From NCBI RefSeq assembly GCF_031326205.1, contig NZ_CP133721.1, forward strand, positions 682,001 through 746,000: a DNA stretch of 64,000 nt, written 5' to 3'. The DNA comes from Flavobacterium sp. 20NA77.7. Its GTDB lineage: Bacteria > Bacteroidota > Bacteroidia > Flavobacteriales > Flavobacteriaceae. The notes under the pieces were generated by a model. The model was not told where the DNA came from and made no database searches. It saw nothing but the letters and a program-made list of their open reading frames with translations. Shown piece by piece: positions 49,794 to 58,934 of the stretch. How positions within the stretch are numbered: the first letter of the stretch is position 1; every line of letters begins with the position of its first letter. The translations under genes and the position numbers were made by a program.

Positions 49794-51446
49794 ATGATGT
49801 ATCCTAAAATTCCTTTAGCGCAAAATCTTATTGAGATATTTAAACAAAAAGGAGTCCAACATATCGTAATTTCACCAGGGTCAAGAAATGCACCTTTGAC
49901 CATTGGATTTACTGCTAATCCATTTTTTAATTGTTACAGTATTGTTGACGAACGTTGTGCTGCATTTTTTGCCTTAGGAATGGCACAGCAATTACAACAA
50001 CCCGTTGCTGTAGTTTGTACATCGGGTTCTGCACTATTAAATTACTACCCTGCCGTTGCGGAAGCATTTTATAGTCAAATTCCACTACTTATTGTTTCAG
50101 CAGATAGGCCGCAGAGTAAAATAGATATCGGAGACGGACAAACGATACGTCAAGAAAATGTATTTGCAAATCATTCCATATATAATGCTAATTTAAATGA
50201 AGAAGCTTCAGAAGAAAATGATTTAAAAATACAAGAAGCTATTTTTTATGCTGTTTCAAAAAAAGGGCCGGTACATATTAATGTTCCTTTTGAAGAACCT
50301 TTATATGAAACAACTGAATTTCTACATGGAGCTCCTGTTTTAGTTGATTTAATACAAAAAGAAGAAGCTTTTGTGCTTGATAAATCGTTTCAAGAGCAAT
50401 GGCATTTAGCCTCAAAAAAAATGGTATTAGTTGGAGAATTAGCACCTAGTTCTATTTCTAACAAACTTATTCAAGATCTTGCTTCGGATCCCTCGGTTGT
50501 AGTACTTACAGAAAAATCATCTAATTTGCATCATGTTCAATTTATTGACAAAATTGACACATTGATTACTCCTTTAAATGAGGAAGAATTAACTATTTTA
50601 AAACCAGAAATTTTGCTCACATTTGGCGGAATGGTAGTTTCTAAACGTATCAAATCTTATTTAAGAAAGTTTCAGCCACAAGCTCATTGGCATGTAGATG
50701 AATTACGAGCATATGATACTTTTGGTGCCTTAAAAGAACATTTTGTAACACATCCAAATAGATTTTTAGCTCAATTATATGCACATCCACTAGAAAAACA
50801 ATCGGATTATGCATCTATTGTTTTAGAAATTTGGAATAAAAAAGTACAAAAGCATAATACTTATTTAAAAGAAATGCCTTTTTCTGATTTTAAAGTTTTT
50901 GAGTATATAAGTAAGCATTTACCAAATCATTTTCAATTACAAGTGAGTAATAGTTCAGCTATACGTTATGTGCAACTATTAGATTTTTCTTCACTTACAA
51001 GCATATATTGTAATCGTGGTACAAGTGGTATTGACGGAAGTACTTCCACGGCTATAGGTGCCGCTGTAAAAGCGACCAGTCCCGTTTGTTTGTTAACAGG
51101 TGATATTAGTTTTTTCTATGATAGTAATGCCCTGTGGAACAATTACATACCTCGTAATTTTAAAATAATAATACTAAATAACAGTGGCGGAGGAATATTT
51201 AGAATTCTTCCAGGACATGAAGAAACAGCGACGTTTAACACATACTTTGAGACTTCACATGAATTGACCGCTGAGTATATGGCAAAAATGTATGGTTTGT
51301 CTTATTTTGAGGCTTGTGATTTTGAAACACTTGATTCCGTTTGGAATACTTTTATAGCTGAGTCAACGCCAAGTATTTTAGAAGTATTTACGCCAGAGAA
51401 AGAAAACGATAAAGTATTATTGCGTTATTTTAAAACTTTAAATTAA
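49794..51446 (+). CDS. menD: 2-succinyl-5-enolpyruvyl-6-hydroxy-3-cyclohexene-1-carboxylate synthase
   Basis: A 550-residue thiamine diphosphate enzyme of menaquinone synthesis that joins 2-oxoglutarate and isochorismate. The N domain has VISPGSRNAPLT and the catalytic glutamate region IVDERCAAFFALG; the middle holds CTSGSALLNYYPAVAEA; the C domain has the ThDP/Mg motif (LTGDISFFYDSNALWNN ... NNSGGGIF). The start at 49794 or the adjacent 49797 is set by the promoter. It ends overlapping the converging lipoprotein gene by four bases. Confidence 0.95.
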   Translation: MMYPKIPLAQNLIEIFKQKGVQHIVISPGSRNAPLTIGFTANPFFNCYSIVDERCAAFFALGMAQQLQQPVAVVCTSGSALLNYYPAVAEAFYSQIPLLIVSADRPQSKIDIGDGQTIRQENVFANHSIYNANLNEEASEENDLKIQEAIFYAVSKKGPVHINVPFEEPLYETTEFLHGAPVLVDLIQKEEAFVLDKSFQEQWHLASKKMVLVGELAPSSISNKLIQDLASDPSVVVLTEKSSNLHHVQFIDKIDTLITPLNEEELTILKPEILLTFGGMVVSKRIKSYLRKFQPQAHWHVDELRAYDTFGALKEHFVTHPNRFLAQLYAHPLEKQSDYASIVLEIWNKKVQKHNTYLKEMPFSDFKVFEYISKHLPNHFQLQVSNSSAIRYVQLLDFSSLTSIYCNRGTSGIDGSTSTAIGAAVKATSPVCLLTGDISFFYDSNALWNNYIPRNFKIIILNNSGGGIFRILPGHEETATFNTYFETSHELTAEYMAKMYGLSYFEACDFETLDSVWNTFIAESTPSILEVFTPEKENDKVLLRYFKTLN

Positions 51447-51979
51447 TTAGTAGAAACAAAATTTAGTTTAGTATCGTAAATATATTTTTTTAAGTCCTCT
51501 TGAATACTTTTGTTTCCTTCATACTTTTTAAAAATAATGTTGTCAACTTTCCATCCATTATCAGGTATAAGTATGACATCTGCATAATTAGTTAATTCTT
51601 TATACGTTTTATTGTTGAACTCAACTAAGACTTTAATTTTATTTTTGAAAAGTTTTACTTCAAGAATTTTATGGTTGTAAATGCCTTCGTTTACTCGAGT
51701 AAATAAATCTCCATCCACTGTGAAAGGTTTGTCGGTAGGATAGGCGCTATTTTTAATAAGTTCAATTTCTTGTTCTTCTCTTTTTTTTGTTTTTCTAATT
51801 AAATCAATTAAGTCTCTAGACAATAATAGTGTATCCATTTTTCTAAAATCATTATCATTTTGATCATGTATTTTATAAAAATTATCGACTACTTTTGTTG
51901 CTTCTTCTTCATCAATTTTGTCGCATCCTATGCAAAAAATAAGACTAAAAAAATAAAATAGAAGTGCTGTTTTACGCAT
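51443..51979 (-). CDS. hypothetical lipoprotein
   Basis: A 178-residue protein with a lipobox (FCIGC, Cys19) and a mature acidic-basic mix: a helical first part (ATKVVDNFYKIHD, LLLSRDLIDLIRKTKKREEQEIELIK) and a strand-rich second part (KILEVKLFKNKIKVLVEFNN, DVILIPDNGWKVDNIIFKKYEG). The shape is like small NTF2/DUF3828-type lipoproteins but I do not recognise a firm family. TAGCTTTG lies at 52043-52050 upstream. Confidence 0.7.
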   Translation of the reverse strand: MRKTALLFYFFSLIFCIGCDKIDEEEATKVVDNFYKIHDQNDNDFRKMDTLLLSRDLIDLIRKTKKREEQEIELIKNSAYPTDKPFTVDGDLFTRVNEGIYNHKILEVKLFKNKIKVLVEFNNKTYKELTNYADVILIPDNGWKVDNIIFKKYEGNKSIQEDLKKYIYDTKLNFVSTN

Positions 51980-52042
51980 GTTAATCCTGTTGTAAATTTA
52001 CCTTAACTAAGTTACTTGAAAAGGTTGGTTTTTAAATATTTA

Positions 52043-52050
52043 CAAAGCTA
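52043..52050 (-). promoter_or_regulatory. -7 promoter element of the hypothetical lipoprotein (TAGCTTTG)
   Basis: Plus strand CAAAGCTA, 64 bases before the ATG at 51979; farther than usual, so moderate at best. Confidence 0.35.
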
Positions 52051-52109
52051 TTTAATTGCTTTATAATTTTAAAAAAAACAAGATTACATAAAGATGTGTA
52101 AAACAAAAA

Positions 52110-52532
52110 TTATTTTTTTGCTTTACCGGGTTTATAAGTAAATTTTTCTACTGGATTGGTTTTTGTGTTTTTTGGTTTACCAAATTTTGGTTTAGTATTT
52201 TTTTGCGGTGTTACGTTTTTTTTCTCTGCAACTGATTTGGTATCAAACTCTTTTTTAAATTGAATTTTATTTTCCGAATGACTTTTAATTACGGCTAATG
52301 GATTTTTTGGATTTTCTTTTGTACCTCTTAAATAGATAACTAATCCATTTAAAAAGTTACGTAAAATTTGGTCACCGCATTCCACATATTTTGGATGTTC
52401 TTCATTTCTAAAAAAATTTCCAACTTCTCCTTTTGAAATTCTAAAATCGACTAATTCTAGTATTTCAGTAATTTGGTCATCACGCAGTTGTAGTGCAACA
52501 CGTAGTTTTTTAAATATATCGTTATTTGTCAT
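52110..52532 (-). CDS. DUF1456 (YehS-like) family protein
   Basis: A 140-residue protein with two DUF1456 repeats: MTNNDIFKKLRVALQLRDDQ and ILRNFLNGLVIYLRG, joined by ISKGEVGNFFRNEEHPKYVECGD. A basic, low-complexity tail follows (TPQKNTKPKFGKPKNTKTNP). The family is of unknown function and cytoplasmic. The start at 52532 is chosen because it begins the domain; a longer frame to 52616 would run into the esterase gene. It follows that gene by 22 bases. Confidence 0.88.
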   Translation of the reverse strand: MTNNDIFKKLRVALQLRDDQITEILELVDFRISKGEVGNFFRNEEHPKYVECGDQILRNFLNGLVIYLRGTKENPKNPLAVIKSHSENKIQFKKEFDTKSVAEKKNVTPQKNTKPKFGKPKNTKTNPVEKFTYKPGKAKK

Positions 52533-52554
52533 TTTTATTTTGTTGTCGCTTGAA

Positions 52555-53340
52555 TTAAAAAAGCCAAAGATACGCTTTTGCAAATTGTTCACGCCATAAT
52601 TTTTCATTATGTTCACCGCCTGGAATAATTACTTTTTTTGTCAACATTTTGCAGGTACATCTTTTTGTATTAACCAAATGAATAATTTCGTTACAATCCG
52701 ATACCATATTTTCACTTTCATGATCACCACACATAAAATATAAATTTGCATCTAAATCTTTTGTTTTTTCAGTTAAATCAATGATTTCTTTTTTATTAAT
52801 CCAAAAGGCGGGTGAAAAAACTCCAGCTTTTCCAAAAATTTCAGGATATTTTAAAATGGCATAATACGAAAGTAGACCTCCCAAGGAGCTGCCCATGATA
52901 CCAGTATGATTTTTGCCAACTTTTACTGAATAATGTGAATCTATATATGGTTTTACAACCGTTACTATAAATTCTAAGTATGCATCAGCATTGCCACCAC
53001 CATATTTTTCATTTTTATAGGGAGTTAATTCATTTATTCGATTAGCATTTCCGTGTTCAATACCTACTACAATAGTTTGAGCATGAAGACTATCTAATGT
53101 TTCATCAATATTCCATTCTCCTGAAAATGATTTTTTTGAATCAAATAGATTTTGTGCATCATGCATATAAAGTACGGAGAATTTTTTAGAATTGCTTTTG
53201 GAAAGTAGTGGCTTATAAATCCAAATTTTCTTGGTGATATGTAGAGATTCAGATGAAAGTGTAATGGAGTCTAACGTATGTTGCCCCAGAGCTTGCATTG
53301 AAAAAAATAAGTAAAGTAGTATAAAACAGTAAAATTTCAT
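52555..53340 (-). CDS. secreted alpha/beta-hydrolase esterase (Esterase D/IroE-like)
   Basis: 261 residues with a signal peptide (MKFYCFILLYLFFSMQALGQ). The nucleophile elbow is GIMGSSLGGLLSYY (Gly-Ser-Ser-Leu-Gly), with the acid and final His in the GGEHNEKLWREQF segment. The DAQNLFD text and length match the putative-esterase family that includes siderophore esterases and feruloyl esterases. Substrate unknown; periplasmic or secreted. Confidence 0.88.
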   Translation of the reverse strand: MKFYCFILLYLFFSMQALGQHTLDSITLSSESLHITKKIWIYKPLLSKSNSKKFSVLYMHDAQNLFDSKKSFSGEWNIDETLDSLHAQTIVVGIEHGNANRINELTPYKNEKYGGGNADAYLEFIVTVVKPYIDSHYSVKVGKNHTGIMGSSLGGLLSYYAILKYPEIFGKAGVFSPAFWINKKEIIDLTEKTKDLDANLYFMCGDHESENMVSDCNEIIHLVNTKRCTCKMLTKKVIIPGGEHNEKLWREQFAKAYLWLF

Positions 53341-53343
53341 TAG

Positions 53344-53351
53344 TATATTTG
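53344..53351 (+). promoter_or_regulatory. -7 promoter element of the TerB-like gene (TATATTTG)
   Basis: Perfect TAnnTTTG 30 bases before the ATG at 53382. Confidence 0.55.
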
Positions 53352-53381
53352 GCTTTTTAAGATTATAAAATTAAGATAATA

Positions 53382-53783
53382 ATGGATAGTCATCAAGAAA
53401 AATTAAGTTTATTACAAGAAATGATTGCTTTTGCCCTTGTAGATGGGGAGTTACACGATAATGAATATGATTTTATTGAAGTTGTTGCGCATGAATTATC
53501 CATAGATAAAGTGGCTTTATTAGAATTGTATAAAAATAAAACAGCTGTTCAAGTAATTAAAGATGAGTTTAATCGAATTTGTCAATTTTATCGTTTGGCG
53601 CTTTTAATGCAATGTGACGGCATATTGCATGAACGAGAACAGGTAAAAATAAATGAAATAGGGATTCGAATGGGACTGAATCCTTTTGCAATGAAGCGCA
53701 TTTTGCATCTTATGCAAACAAATAAAAAAGGTGTTATCGATGGCCAAACCCTTTTAGCAATTTTTTCTGAACAATATAATTAA
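53382..53783 (+). CDS. TerB-like helical protein
   Basis: A 133-residue all-helical protein with the TerB/DjlA N-terminal pattern: LLQEMIAFALVDGELHDNEYDFIEVVAHELSID and LALLMQCDGILHEREQVKINEIGIRMGL, the two DG(E/I)L acidic turns that in the family may bind metal. TerB relatives occur in tellurite resistance and envelope stress clusters, but this one stands alone, so no role is assigned. It converges with uvrB, with a four-base gap. Confidence 0.8.
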   Translation: MDSHQEKLSLLQEMIAFALVDGELHDNEYDFIEVVAHELSIDKVALLELYKNKTAVQVIKDEFNRICQFYRLALLMQCDGILHEREQVKINEIGIRMGLNPFAMKRILHLMQTNKKGVIDGQTLLAIFSEQYN

Positions 53784-53787
53784 GGAG

Positions 53788-55776
53788 TTACAACTTTTCT
53801 TGCAATGCTTTTATTTCGTCTCTTAATTTAGCAGCTTGCATAAAATCTAGTTCTTTAGCCGCTTTTTCCATTGCTTTTCTTTTTTCTCTAATTCTTTTTT
53901 CAATTTCTGGTTTAGCTAAATATTCGGTTGGTTCCTCTGCGGCTACTTTAGGAGTATCTGAATAATTAAAACTTGCTATTTGATTCTTGCTTAAAGCATT
54001 ATCAATTGACTTATTTAAAGCTTGCGGCGTTTTATTATGTTTAAAATTATAAGCAATTTGCTTTTCTCTTCGATAATTCGTTTCATCAATAGTTCGTTGC
54101 ATCGAATTGGTGATTTTATCGGCATACATAATTGCTTTTCCATTTATATTTCGAGCCGCTCGACCAACAGTTTGTGTTAAGGAACGATGGCTTCTTAAAA
54201 ATCCTTCTTTATCTGCATCAAGAATTGCGACTAACGATACTTCTGGTAAATCTAAACCTTCGCGAAGTAAGTTAACACCAATTAATACATCATATAATCC
54301 TTTTCGTAGGTCTTGCATAATCTCCACACGTTCTAGCGTATCTACATCAGAATGAATATAACGACAACGAATAGAAACTTTAGTCAAATATTTAGCTAAT
54401 TCTTCTGCCATTCTTTTTGTAAGCGTAGTGACTAAAACACGTTCGTCTGCCTCACATCGAAGTTGAATTTCTTCAATTAAATCATCAATTTGATTGGTAC
54501 TTGGTCGAACTTCAATGACGGGATCTAATAAGCCTGTGGGACGAATGACCTGTTCTACATAAACGCCTTCTGTTTTTTGCAATTCGTAATCTGCTGGTGT
54601 TGCGGAAACATAAACTACTTGATTTTGGAGTGCTTCAAATTCTTCAAATTTCAGGGGTCTATTATCCATGGCAGCAGGCAAGCGAAAGCCATATTCTACT
54701 AGGTTTTCTTTTCTGCTTCGATCCCCACCATACATAGCGTGAACTTGTGAAATCGTTACGTGGCTTTCATCTACTACCATCAAGTAATCATCTGGAAAAT
54801 AATCGAGTAAGCAGAAAGGTCTTGTTCCAGCTTCACGGCCGTCTAAGTATCTTGAATAATTTTCTATTCCAGAGCAATACCCTAATTCTCGAATCATTTC
54901 CAAGTCAAAATTGGTTCGTTCTTCAAGTCTTTTGGCTTCCAAATGTTTGCCAATTTCTTTAAAATAATCTACTTGTTTTACCAAATCTTGTTGGATAGCC
55001 CAAATCGCATTTTGTAAGACATCTGGAGATGTTACAAACATATTAGCGGGATAGATATTTAATTTTTCATACCGTTCTAAGACTTGTGAAGTCTTTGCAT
55101 CAAATGCTTCAATTTCTTCAATTTCATCTCCAAAAAAATGAATTCTAAACGGTTCGTCAGCATAACTAGGATAAATTTCAATAGTATCACCTTTTATTCT
55201 AAAGTTTCCAGCAGTAAATTCAGCTTCGGTTCTTGCATACAAACTTTGAACCAATCGATGTAGTAATTTTGTTCTCGAAATTTGTTGGCCATTTTCTAAA
55301 CTAATGACATTTTTTTGAAATTCAACGGGATTTCCAATACCATACAAACAAGAAACAGAGGAAACAACCAATACATCTCTGCGTCCAGAAAGTAGGGCAG
55401 AGGTAGTGCTTAAACGTAATTTTTCTAATTCTTCATTAATAGATAAATCTTTTTCTATGTAGGTTCCCGTCACTGGAATAAAAGCTTCGGGTTGGTAATA
55501 GTCATAATAAGATACAAAGTATTGTACCGAATTATTAGGAAAAAACTGCTTGAATTCGGAGTATAATTGTGCGGCTAATGTTTTATTATGGGCTAAAATC
55601 AAAGTAGGTTTTTGTACTTCTTGGATAACATTAGCCATTGTAAAAGTTTTTCCAGAACCAGTAACCCCAAGTAAGGTTTGATATTTTTCACCTTCAACGA
55701 TTCCTTTAGCTAATTTTTCAATAGCTTGCGGCTGGTCACCTGTAGGTTTGTAATCAGATACTACTTGGAATTTCAT
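53788..55776 (-). CDS. uvrB: excinuclease ABC subunit B
   Basis: The 662-residue helicase-like damage-verification subunit of nucleotide excision repair. Walker A is LLGVTGSGKTFTMANV, the beta-hairpin region is YYDYYQPEAFIP, the helicase motifs are DESHVTISQVHAMYGGD and TQTVGRAARN, and the C-terminal UVR motif (KAAKELDFMQAAKLRDEI) contacts UvrC. It follows uvrA by two bases, so they form one operon. Confidence 0.97.
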   Translation of the reverse strand: MKFQVVSDYKPTGDQPQAIEKLAKGIVEGEKYQTLLGVTGSGKTFTMANVIQEVQKPTLILAHNKTLAAQLYSEFKQFFPNNSVQYFVSYYDYYQPEAFIPVTGTYIEKDLSINEELEKLRLSTTSALLSGRRDVLVVSSVSCLYGIGNPVEFQKNVISLENGQQISRTKLLHRLVQSLYARTEAEFTAGNFRIKGDTIEIYPSYADEPFRIHFFGDEIEEIEAFDAKTSQVLERYEKLNIYPANMFVTSPDVLQNAIWAIQQDLVKQVDYFKEIGKHLEAKRLEERTNFDLEMIRELGYCSGIENYSRYLDGREAGTRPFCLLDYFPDDYLMVVDESHVTISQVHAMYGGDRSRKENLVEYGFRLPAAMDNRPLKFEEFEALQNQVVYVSATPADYELQKTEGVYVEQVIRPTGLLDPVIEVRPSTNQIDDLIEEIQLRCEADERVLVTTLTKRMAEELAKYLTKVSIRCRYIHSDVDTLERVEIMQDLRKGLYDVLIGVNLLREGLDLPEVSLVAILDADKEGFLRSHRSLTQTVGRAARNINGKAIMYADKITNSMQRTIDETNYRREKQIAYNFKHNKTPQALNKSIDNALSKNQIASFNYSDTPKVAAEEPTEYLAKPEIEKRIREKRKAMEKAAKELDFMQAAKLRDEIKALQEKL

Positions 55777-55778
55777 GG

Positions 55779-58592
55779 CTAATATAATTTTTCAGCTAAA
55801 TACTTACCTGTTAATGATTTTTTATTTTTTGAAATTTCTTCTGGTGTGCCAAACGCGACTAAATTTCCGCCGTTTTCTCCACCTTCTGGTCCTATATCAA
55901 TAATGTAATCCGCACATTTTATGAGTTCTAAGTTGTGTTCAATGACAATAATCGAATGCCCTTTTTCAATTAAGGCTTCAAAAGAAGTTAGTAATTTTTT
56001 GATATCATGAAAATGCAACCCTGTTGTAGGTTCGTCAAAAACAAATACCATTTTTTCTTTTGTTGCTCCTTTAACCAAGAATGAAGCTAATTTTATTCGT
56101 TGGGCTTCCCCACCAGACAAAGTAGAAGAAGATTGACCTAATTGTACATAGCCTAATCCTACATCTTGAAGGGGTTGTAATTTTTGTGTAATTTTAGTTT
56201 GATTATGTGTGCTAAAAAAGTGCAAAGCTTCATCAATAGTCATTTTCAATACATCATCAATGTTTTTTCCTTCGAAGGCAACTTCTAAAACTTCTTTTTT
56301 GAAACGTTTCCCGTTACATACTTCACATTCCAAATGGACATCAGCCATAAATTGCATTTCTATGGTTACTTCGCCATCACCTTTACACGTTTCACAGCGT
56401 CCGCCATCAACATTAAAAGAAAAATGTTTGGCTTGGTATCCTCTTAATTTAGAAGTAGTTTGTTTAGCATATAAATCTCTTATATCATCATACGCTTTAA
56501 TATACGTAACTGGATTTGACCGAGAACTTCTTCCAATAGGATTTTGATCTACATATTCAATGTTTTTGATATGTGAAAAACTTCCTTCTAGGGTAGAAAA
56601 TTGACCTGCTTTTTCGCCAATACCCGTTAATTTTTTTTGAAGTGCTGGAAACAAAATTTTCTTGACTAATGTACTTTTTCCGCTACCAGAAACACCCGTT
56701 ATTACGGTTAAGCAATCTAAAGGAAAAATAACATCTATATTTTTTAAATTATTTTCTCTAGCACCTTTTATCTCGATATAATTTTTATAACTACGTCTTC
56801 TTTTTGGCACCTCAATACTTTTTCTTCCTGATAAGTAGTCTGCTGTCAACGAATCACTAGTAAGGATTTCGTTAAACGATCCTTGTGCCACTAATTGTCC
56901 GCCATGGGTTCCTGCTTCTGGCCCAATATCGATAATCATATCTGACGCTTTCATGATGTCTTCGTCGTGTTCTACTACGATAACAGTATTGCCTAATTTT
57001 TTTAGATTTTCCAAAACTGAAACTAATTTTTCAGTGTCTTTTGGGTGCAACCCAATACTTGGTTCGTCTAAAATATACATAGAACCTACCAAACTACTTC
57101 CTAACGATGTAGCTAAGTTAATACGTTGTGATTCCCCGCCTGATAAAGTAGCAGAATTTCTATTTAATGTTAGGTAATTTAAACCAACATCATTTAAAAA
57201 TTCTAACCTATTCTGAATTTCTAAGAGTAAACGTTTAGCTACTTTAAAATCATATTCAGATAATTGTAAATTTTCGAAAAAAGGAATTAATTTAATAATA
57301 GGTAAGTCAACTAAATCAGAAATAGTGCTATCGCTAATTTTTATAAAGTTTGTTTCAATACGTAAGCGTTTGCCTTTACAAATAGGACATTTTGTTTTTC
57401 CTCTGTATCTTGAAAGGAGTACTCTGTTTTGAATTTTATAATTAGTAGCTTCTAGGTCTTTGAAAAAATCGTTTAGTCCTGTAAAATATTTGTTTCCTGA
57501 CCAGATTAATTGTTTTTGCTCAAGGGAAAGTTCAAAATATGGTTTGTGAATAGGAAAATCAAATTTATGAGAATTGTTTACCAACTGGTCTCTGTACCAA
57601 CTCATGCTTTCGCCTCGCCAAGGAAAAATCGCATTTTCATAAACAGATAAAGCAGTGTTTGGAATGACTAATTCCTCATCAATACCTATGATACTTCCAT
57701 AGCCTTCACAAGAAGGACAAGCCCCATAAGGATTATTGAAGCTAAATAAATGAATATTGGGTTCTAAAAAATCGAGATTGTCTAATTGAAAATTAGTATT
57801 GAAAATGGTACGTTCATTTGATTCCACATTTTGAACATACAATTCACCTTTTCCTTCATAAAAAGCAATTTGTATAGCATCAGCAATTCGATTGTAAAAT
57901 TCTTCTTCGTTTTTTACAACTATACGGTCTACAATCAATAGAATTTCTTTGTTAACCAGTGTTTTTTCCTCAATTAGCTCAAGCGTTGCTACAAAATCAT
58001 CTAACCGTACCGTTTGATGGTCAATCAAAATCCTTGCAAATCCTTGCTGTAGTAGTACATTTAATTTATTGAGTAATTTTCTACCTTCTTCTAGATGAAT
58101 AGGAGCAAGCAATAACCATTTAGAATCGATAGGTAATGATTGTATGTAAGTAACTACATCTGTAACGGTATGTTTTTTTACTTCAAGTCCAGAAATAGGA
58201 GAATAGGTTTTACCGATTCTTGCAAAAAGTAATTTTAGATAATCATAAATTTCAGTAGAAGTTCCGACTGTTGAACGCGCATTTGTGGTGTTTACTTTTT
58301 GTTCAATAGCAATAGCAGGAGCAATTCCTTTAATGTATTCTACTTTTGGTTTATCTAATTTTCCTAAAAATTGTCTAGCATAAGAAGATAGACTTTCTAC
58401 ATATCTTCTCTGACCTTCTGCATAAAGTGTGTCAAATGCTAAACTAGATTTACCAGATCCTGAAAGCCCTGTAATGACTACTAATTCATTTCTAGGAATG
58501 GCTACATCAATATTTTTTAAATTGTGTAATTGTGCTCCTTTGATTAGAATGAATTTTTTAGGATTTAAGGTTGTAATATCTTTAGGTATCAT
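55779..58592 (-). CDS. uvrA: excinuclease ABC subunit A
   Basis: A 937-residue damage-recognition ATPase with two ABC-type halves: first Walker A GLSGSGKSS, second GVSGSGKST, two signatures (LSGGESQRINLA, LSGGEAQRIKLA), and zinc-binding Cys pairs (CPICKGKR; CETCKGDG ... CEVCNGKR). The start at 58592 is chosen because the longer frame begins with a TTG at 58616 that lies inside the -7 element. It leads the uvrA-uvrB operon. Confidence 0.96.
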   Translation of the reverse strand: MIPKDITTLNPKKFILIKGAQLHNLKNIDVAIPRNELVVITGLSGSGKSSLAFDTLYAEGQRRYVESLSSYARQFLGKLDKPKVEYIKGIAPAIAIEQKVNTTNARSTVGTSTEIYDYLKLLFARIGKTYSPISGLEVKKHTVTDVVTYIQSLPIDSKWLLLAPIHLEEGRKLLNKLNVLLQQGFARILIDHQTVRLDDFVATLELIEEKTLVNKEILLIVDRIVVKNEEEFYNRIADAIQIAFYEGKGELYVQNVESNERTIFNTNFQLDNLDFLEPNIHLFSFNNPYGACPSCEGYGSIIGIDEELVIPNTALSVYENAIFPWRGESMSWYRDQLVNNSHKFDFPIHKPYFELSLEQKQLIWSGNKYFTGLNDFFKDLEATNYKIQNRVLLSRYRGKTKCPICKGKRLRIETNFIKISDSTISDLVDLPIIKLIPFFENLQLSEYDFKVAKRLLLEIQNRLEFLNDVGLNYLTLNRNSATLSGGESQRINLATSLGSSLVGSMYILDEPSIGLHPKDTEKLVSVLENLKKLGNTVIVVEHDEDIMKASDMIIDIGPEAGTHGGQLVAQGSFNEILTSDSLTADYLSGRKSIEVPKRRRSYKNYIEIKGARENNLKNIDVIFPLDCLTVITGVSGSGKSTLVKKILFPALQKKLTGIGEKAGQFSTLEGSFSHIKNIEYVDQNPIGRSSRSNPVTYIKAYDDIRDLYAKQTTSKLRGYQAKHFSFNVDGGRCETCKGDGEVTIEMQFMADVHLECEVCNGKRFKKEVLEVAFEGKNIDDVLKMTIDEALHFFSTHNQTKITQKLQPLQDVGLGYVQLGQSSSTLSGGEAQRIKLASFLVKGATKEKMVFVFDEPTTGLHFHDIKKLLTSFEALIEKGHSIIVIEHNLELIKCADYIIDIGPEGGENGGNLVAFGTPEEISKNKKSLTGKYLAEKLY

Positions 58593-58613
58593 ACTTTTTT
58601 TGTAAAATGAATA

Positions 58614-58621
58614 CAAAGATA
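58614..58621 (-). promoter_or_regulatory. -7 promoter element of uvrAB (TATCTTTG)
   Basis: Plus strand CAAAGATA. It overlaps the TTG at 58616 and lies 22 bases before the ATG at 58592. No LexA-like palindrome was recognised nearby. Confidence 0.6.
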
Positions 58622-58934
58622 ATTAATCTATATTAAGAAATTTAAAATCTTATAATTACTGCTTCAAAACTTTCAAAAATTATTCTTTTGAAAACGTTGT
58701 AGTTAGATTTTTTTAATTTTAACAACTATACAAAAGCTATACAATAGTATAATTTTTTTATTAAAATTAATTTAACTAATTGATAATCAATAGTTATATT
58801 AGTTACTTCTAAAATTTAATTTTTTTACTATTAAAAGATAAATGTATAGTTATTATATATATGTTACGAATTGTTTATGAATTTTAATCTATAATTTTAC
58901 AATCGTTAACATTTAACTCATTAAATTAAATATT
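58617..58934. other. 318-bp AT-rich intergenic region
   Basis: The region separates divergent uvrA and the T9SS-protein gene. It holds the uvrA -7 element at its left edge and a possible promoter for the right gene: TTG (58871-58873), 18 bases, TAATTTTA (58892-58899, one mismatch). The middle 200 bases are nearly pure A/T with no open frame; several ATACAA/CTATACAA words could be regulator sites. Confidence 0.5.

Noticed and set aside
52533..52616. 28-residue extension of the DUF1456 protein
   Set aside because: It overlaps the coding end of the upstream esterase and precedes the domain start MTNNDIF.
53382..53783. TerB-like gene as part of a tellurite or defence cluster
   Set aside because: No TerC, TerD or other partners are nearby; it stands between unrelated genes.
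58593..58616. Eight extra residues at the start of UvrA
   Set aside because: The start would be a TTG lying inside the TATCTTTG promoter element; the ATG at 58592 is the sensible start.
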